DNA of 14,124 nucleotides, from positions 1-14,124 of the forward strand of contig JACCVE010000517.1 in NCBI GenBank assembly GCA_013698285.1, in the 5' to 3' direction. The notes beneath the pieces were generated by a model. That model worked only from the letters and a program-made list of their open reading frames with translations. It was not told where the DNA came from and searched no databases. This DNA comes from Chloroflexia bacterium. GTDB taxonomy: Bacteria > Chloroflexota > Chloroflexia > Thermomicrobiales > UBA6265. Of the stretch, positions 13,741 to 14,124 are shown in pieces (the stretch's first letter is position 1; the number at the start of each line of letters is the position of its first letter). The translations under genes and the position numbers were made by a program.

Positions 13741-14124
13741 ATGGCCAAGGCGGACACGATGGTCTCGGGACGGGGGGTGTGGCGGGCGGTGTTGCCCGCC
13801 GTCCGGCGCGTGCTGTCCGCCGACCGACCGCTGGTCTGGCTCCTGCCCGTCATTCTGCTGTTGCTCTCCATCGGCATCTACCCCCTGCTCTACCACCTCT
13901 ATAACTCGTTCCGCGAGTTTGACCCCGTCTCCCGCCAGTACGAGAACGTCGGCTGGGAGAACTGGACCAAGCTCTACACCGATGGCCGTGTCCGCGGCGC
14001 CGTCGCCAACACCGCCGTCTATGTCGCGATCGCCCTGGTGATCGAGTTCGCTCTGGGCCTGGCGATCGCGATGCTGCTCAGTACCGGACCGTGGGGTGCG
14101 GGCCTGTGGCAGTCGATGTTGATC
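13741..14124 (+). CDS. Sugar ABC transporter permease, MalF/UgpA-type (CUT1), C-terminus cut by window edge
   Basis: The first 128 codons are visible, with no stop before the window ends. GAGAAGG sits a few nt before ATG 13741. A charged N-terminal tail of about 29 residues precedes membrane segment 1 (31-51: PLVWLLPVILLLLSIGIYP). Next come LYHLYNSFREFDP, a short periplasmic loop with WENWTKLYTD, then segment 2 (88-114: VANTAVYVAIALVIEFALG). This is the usual start of a binding-protein-dependent sugar permease with six helices, about 300 aa. The partner permease, binding protein and ATPase would lie to the right if the operon is typical. CUT1 transporters take up oligosaccharides, glycerol phosphate and polyols such as sorbitol, mannitol or arabitol. 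Its position opposite the SorC regulator suggests that it imports the pathway's substrate. Confidence 0.9.
   Translation, partial: MAKADTMVSGRGVWRAVLPAVRRVLSADRPLVWLLPVILLLLSIGIYPLLYHLYNSFREFDPVSRQYENVGWENWTKLYTDGRVRGAVANTAVYVAIALVIEFALGLAIAMLLSTGPWGAGLWQSMLI

Noticed and set aside
6227..14124. Naming the locus as an erythritol (ery) operon
   Set aside because: The kinase, GlpD-like enzyme and SorC regulator match in family, but no EryC- or RpiB-like isomerases are present, and the class II aldolase and Zn-dehydrogenase do not fit. The family match does not fix the substrate.
1..14124. CRISPR arrays, insertion sequences, rRNA or complete tRNA genes
   Set aside because: Reading both strands showed no regularly spaced direct repeats, no transposase and no complete RNA gene.

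Overview
The window is GC-rich (roughly 65-70% by eye) and tightly packed, with C/G-ending codons, some GTG/TTG starts and purine-rich Shine-Dalgarno (SD) sites. The mix of genes (a DIP1984-type gene, an NylC/DmpA-like P1 peptidase, a SorC-family regulator next to a CUT1 sugar ABC transporter, FGGY kinase, GlpD-like enzyme and class II aldolase) fits a high-GC Chloroflexota, perhaps Thermomicrobia/Sphaerobacter-like. An actinobacterium is also possible. This placement is inference; there is no rRNA or marker gene here.

Layout. (1) 1-2194, minus strand: a large FAD-linked oxidase fused to an Fe-S region, cut off at the left edge. (2) 2195-2614: a gene-free stretch. (3) 2615-3766, plus: a membrane-anchored coiled-coil protein of unknown function with a Pro/Ala-rich tail. 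(4) 3838-3887: a nested inverted repeat, followed by a candidate leaderless promoter. (5) 3933-6195, plus: an MFS transporter and a self-cleaving P1-family peptidase, 40 nt apart. (6) 6227-9846, minus: Zn-dependent polyol-type dehydrogenase, GlpD-like FAD dehydrogenase and FucA-like class II aldolase, transcribed in that order. (7) 10079-11626, plus: a divergent FGGY kinase carrying a glycerol-kinase-like QRET motif. (8) 11767-12249, plus: a DIP1984-family gene interrupted by an in-frame amber codon. (9) 12484-13494, minus: a SorC-family sugar-responsive regulator. (10) 13741 to the right edge, plus: the start of a MalF/UgpA-type sugar ABC permease.

The right-hand two thirds reads as one carbohydrate or polyol catabolic locus. 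A 15-bp near-palindrome, TTGCACAYYCGTGCA, occurs in the dehydrogenase/kinase divergent region (9908-9922) and again between the regulator and the ABC permease (13591-13605). I found no other perfect-arm copy on reading the window. It is the best candidate operator of the SorC regulator and ties transporter, dehydrogenases, aldolase and kinase into one regulon. A chemically coherent proposal is: ABC uptake of an alditol, phosphorylation by the kinase, oxidation at C2 by the GlpD-like enzyme to a ketose 1-phosphate, then class II aldolase cleavage to dihydroxyacetone phosphate plus an aldehyde. The Zn-dehydrogenase would give a side or alternative entry. The substrate is unknown. The parts resemble the erythritol (ery) systems in kinase, GlpD-like enzyme and SorC regulator, but the aldolase and Zn-dehydrogenase make this a different combination.
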